From NCBI GenBank assembly GCA_038751365.1, contig JBCDGH010000048.1:1-5720 (forward strand): DNA of 5,720 nucleotides, written 5' to 3'. The position numbers and the translations under genes are program-made. Below the pieces are notes generated by a model. The model ran no database searches. It was not told the origin of the DNA and was given only the letters and a program-made list of their open reading frames with translations. The stretch comes from JBCDGH01 sp038751365 (GTDB lineage: Bacteria; Patescibacteriota; JACMRA01). Positions 5,628 to 5,720 of the stretch are shown piece after piece; the first letter of the stretch is position 1; each line of letters starts with the position of its first letter.

Positions 5628-5720
5628 AAATAATTAATGCTTTTGTTGGTCAGAGTTTTGATAGAGTTACTTTAGTGCTTGTATTACTTATTAGCATGTT
5701 TACTTATTATGCTTACAGCG
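5621..5720 (-). repeat. Right (fold-back) arm of the inverted repeat, running to the window end
   Basis: Inverted copy of 5477-5576 that ends exactly with the window, so its full length is unknown. On the plus strand it repeats the N-terminal part of the membrane protein (for example FVGQSFDRVTL). The single difference turns a Leu TTA codon into TAA at 5627-5629. Read on the minus strand, it breaks the membrane-protein frame with a TAA at 5636-5634. Most likely a chimeric fold-back from amplification, library preparation or assembly. Confidence 0.9.

Noticed and set aside
1..5720. Alternative genetic code with TGA read as glycine or tryptophan, suggested by the absence of TGA stops
   Set aside because: All full-length genes run without an internal TGA and use GGN and TGG normally. 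With about 1,900 codons a recoded TGA would be expected in frame. TAA/TAG preference is explained by the low G+C.
5477..5720. The inverted repeat as a transposon end, terminator, origin or hairpin telomere
   Set aside because: The left arm and spacer are continuous coding sequence of the membrane protein, there is no transposase or target duplication, and the arm runs to the last base, so a fold-back artefact is more likely.

Overview
The window is a 5.7 kb piece of an AT-rich bacterial genome (roughly one third G+C by eye). It carries six protein genes that are tightly packed apart from one gap of about 170 bp. No rRNA, tRNA, CRISPR array, insertion sequence or phage gene is visible. All six genes stop with TAA or TAG, the standard code fits throughout, and none of the visible starts has a convincing Shine-Dalgarno sequence. 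I cannot fix the lineage from this alone. The low G+C, the ABC-2 permease style and the C-terminal style of the unknown membrane protein remind me of Patescibacteria (CPR, for example Saccharibacteria), but this is a tentative inference from memory.

Layout, plus strand: the 3' part of an ABC-2 transporter permease (1-615, cut by the window start) is followed after 7 bp by a photolyase/cryptochrome of the bacterial PhrB (DPRP) family (623-2101). A gap (2102-2271) then holds a plausible sigma-70 promoter and a leader rich in short hairpins. After it come umuD (2272-2715) and umuC (2724-3998), the two subunits of DNA polymerase V. Layout, minus strand: a large membrane protein of unknown function (4653 to beyond 5620, cut at its 5' end) is followed after 10 bp by a DEDDh 3'-5' exonuclease (3995-4642). 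The exonuclease and umuC converge and share the four bases CTAG, which supply both stop codons.

The core is a DNA-damage module: light-driven direct reversal of UV lesions (photolyase) beside error-prone translesion synthesis (UmuD2'C). A DEDDh exonuclease sits next door in the opposite orientation. No lexA or recA gene is in the window and I could not find a recognisable SOS box.

Two points stand out. First, the photolyase belongs clearly to the family that normally carries a [4Fe-4S] cluster, yet all four cluster cysteines appear to be replaced, while the two active-site histidines of the (6-4) photolyase PhrB are kept. Second, the right end of the window is a 100-bp inverted repeat (5477-5576 against 5621-5720, 99 of 100 positions paired, 44-bp spacer) that cuts through the membrane-protein gene. 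The reading frame runs on through the spacer and is lost in the fold-back arm, so the structure looks like a chimeric fold-back at a contig end rather than biology.
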